A stretch of 64,000 bases of DNA, taken from positions 186,001 through 250,000 of the forward strand of contig NZ_FNOZ01000001.1 in assembly GCF_900107175.1 (NCBI RefSeq). Direction: 5' to 3'. Below the pieces are notes generated by a model, which did not search any database, was not told the origin of the DNA, and saw only the letters and a program-made list of their open reading frames with translations. Below, one piece after another: positions 63,779-64,000 of the stretch; positions within the stretch are counted from its first letter, which is position 1, and the number at the start of each line of letters is the position of its first letter. The stretch is from Modestobacter sp. DSM 44400. Its GTDB lineage: Bacteria; Actinomycetota; Actinomycetes; Mycobacteriales; Geodermatophilaceae. The translations under genes and the position numbers were made by a program.

Positions 63779-64000
63779 GTGCGCCACCGCCCCGTTCCAC
63801 CGCTCTCGCCCAAGGCCCGCGCCCGGCACTCCCGAGCAGCCGGTTCCCGATCACGCCGACACCCCGCCTGGGCTCCGCTCGCTCTCCTCGCCTCGGCGCT
63901 CGTCGTCGCGCTGGCCGCCCTGCTGCTCGCTGGTCCGGCCGGTCCACTGCTCGAGGACGCCGCCGGCGGTGCCGCTGCGACCGCAGATCCCGGAGAGGCC
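63779..64000 (+). CDS. Membrane-anchored or secreted protein, partial (cut by right edge)
   Basis: An open frame of 74 codons runs off the right edge. GTG 63779 is chosen because GAGG lies 8 nt upstream; two earlier in-frame GTGs (63758, 63773) lack a spaced ribosome binding site. The first 33 residues are strongly basic (RARHSRAAGSRSRRH). A hydrophobic helix APLALLASALVVALAALLLAG follows, and then an Ala/Gly-rich stretch. This fits a signal anchor or a signal peptide with a long n-region. The function lies beyond the window. Confidence 0.6.
   Translation, partial: MRHRPVPPLSPKARARHSRAAGSRSRRHPAWAPLALLASALVVALAALLLAGPAGPLLEDAAGGAAATADPGEA

Overview
The window comes from a very high-GC actinobacterium, most likely of the Geodermatophilaceae (Blastococcus/Geodermatophilus/Modestobacter type). 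The evidence is the base composition, frequent GTG starts, ATGA/GTGA/TGATG stop-start overlaps, and a gene order that follows actinobacterial core loci. I recognise two blocks known from Mycobacterium tuberculosis: PH-domain protein-birA-accD5-accE-maf-accA3, and lpdA-M20 amidohydrolase-deoD-pmmB-upp-add-deoA-cdd. The genus is inference. No rRNA, tRNA, CRISPR array, prophage or transposase was seen.

Layout. 1-564: acyltransferase-3 cut by the left edge. 0.7-6.6 kb: membrane PH protein, biotin ligase, and the acyl-CoA carboxylase operon (beta, epsilon, Maf, biotinylated alpha). 6.8-12 kb: acyltransferase/SGNH protein and a secreted metzincin with LGFP repeats. 12-15.2 kb: LpdA, a GGCT-like enzyme, and a frameshifted AbiEi/DUF559-type gene enclosed by two 66-bp palindromic elements. 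15.2-22.9 kb: meaB-mutB-mutA, an M20 amidohydrolase and a YbdK-type carboxylate-amine ligase. 23-26.4 kb: purine nucleoside phosphorylase, uronate-dehydrogenase-like SDR, phosphomannomutase. 26.4-37.5 kb: accessory stretch with MntA/HepT (hepT damaged), HAD hydrolase, DUF805, Gfo/Idh/MocA oxidoreductase, VapBC, CPA1 antiporter, a DUF2183-phospholipase D fusion (frameshifted), a FUSC protein and a DUF2254 protein. 37.5-43.4 kb: upp, deoC, an aldehyde dehydrogenase with a catalytically empty paralogue, and an acidic duplicated protein. 43.7-49.5 kb: DEAD-box helicase, MgtC, adenosine deaminase, ABC exporter. 49.7-56.7 kb: nucleoside uptake and salvage run bmpA-ATPase-two permeases-cdd-deoA. 57-64 kb: D,D-carboxypeptidase, 2H phosphoesterase, trpS, aminotransferase, galE, CNNM/CorC protein, and a membrane protein cut by the right edge.

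How the genes work together. The AccD5/AccE/AccA3 carboxylase and BirA make (methyl)malonyl-CoA, and MutAB with MeaB isomerise methylmalonyl-CoA to succinyl-CoA. A second theme is nucleoside salvage: BmpA and its ABC transporter import nucleosides, Cdd/DeoA/DeoD/Add/Upp process them, the phosphomutase and DeoC take the sugar phosphates, and the ALDH next to deoC probably oxidises the acetaldehyde.

Non-coding signals are unusually rich. About a dozen genes have a TAnnnT-like -10 hexamer ending 6-8 nt before the start codon and no ribosome binding site, so they look leaderless; birA and accD5 share one overlapping palindromic -10. Six genes end inside a repeat that begins TGA-nn-AAGGAnCCC at the stop codon. 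Other signals are a 24-bp perfect palindrome in the mutA tail, a 21-bp inverted repeat before deoD, paired 66-bp palindromes around the DUF559 gene, and three hairpins in the bmpA-ATPase gap. Three accessory genes carry single-base indels, several of them in G/C runs; these could be real decay or assembly error.
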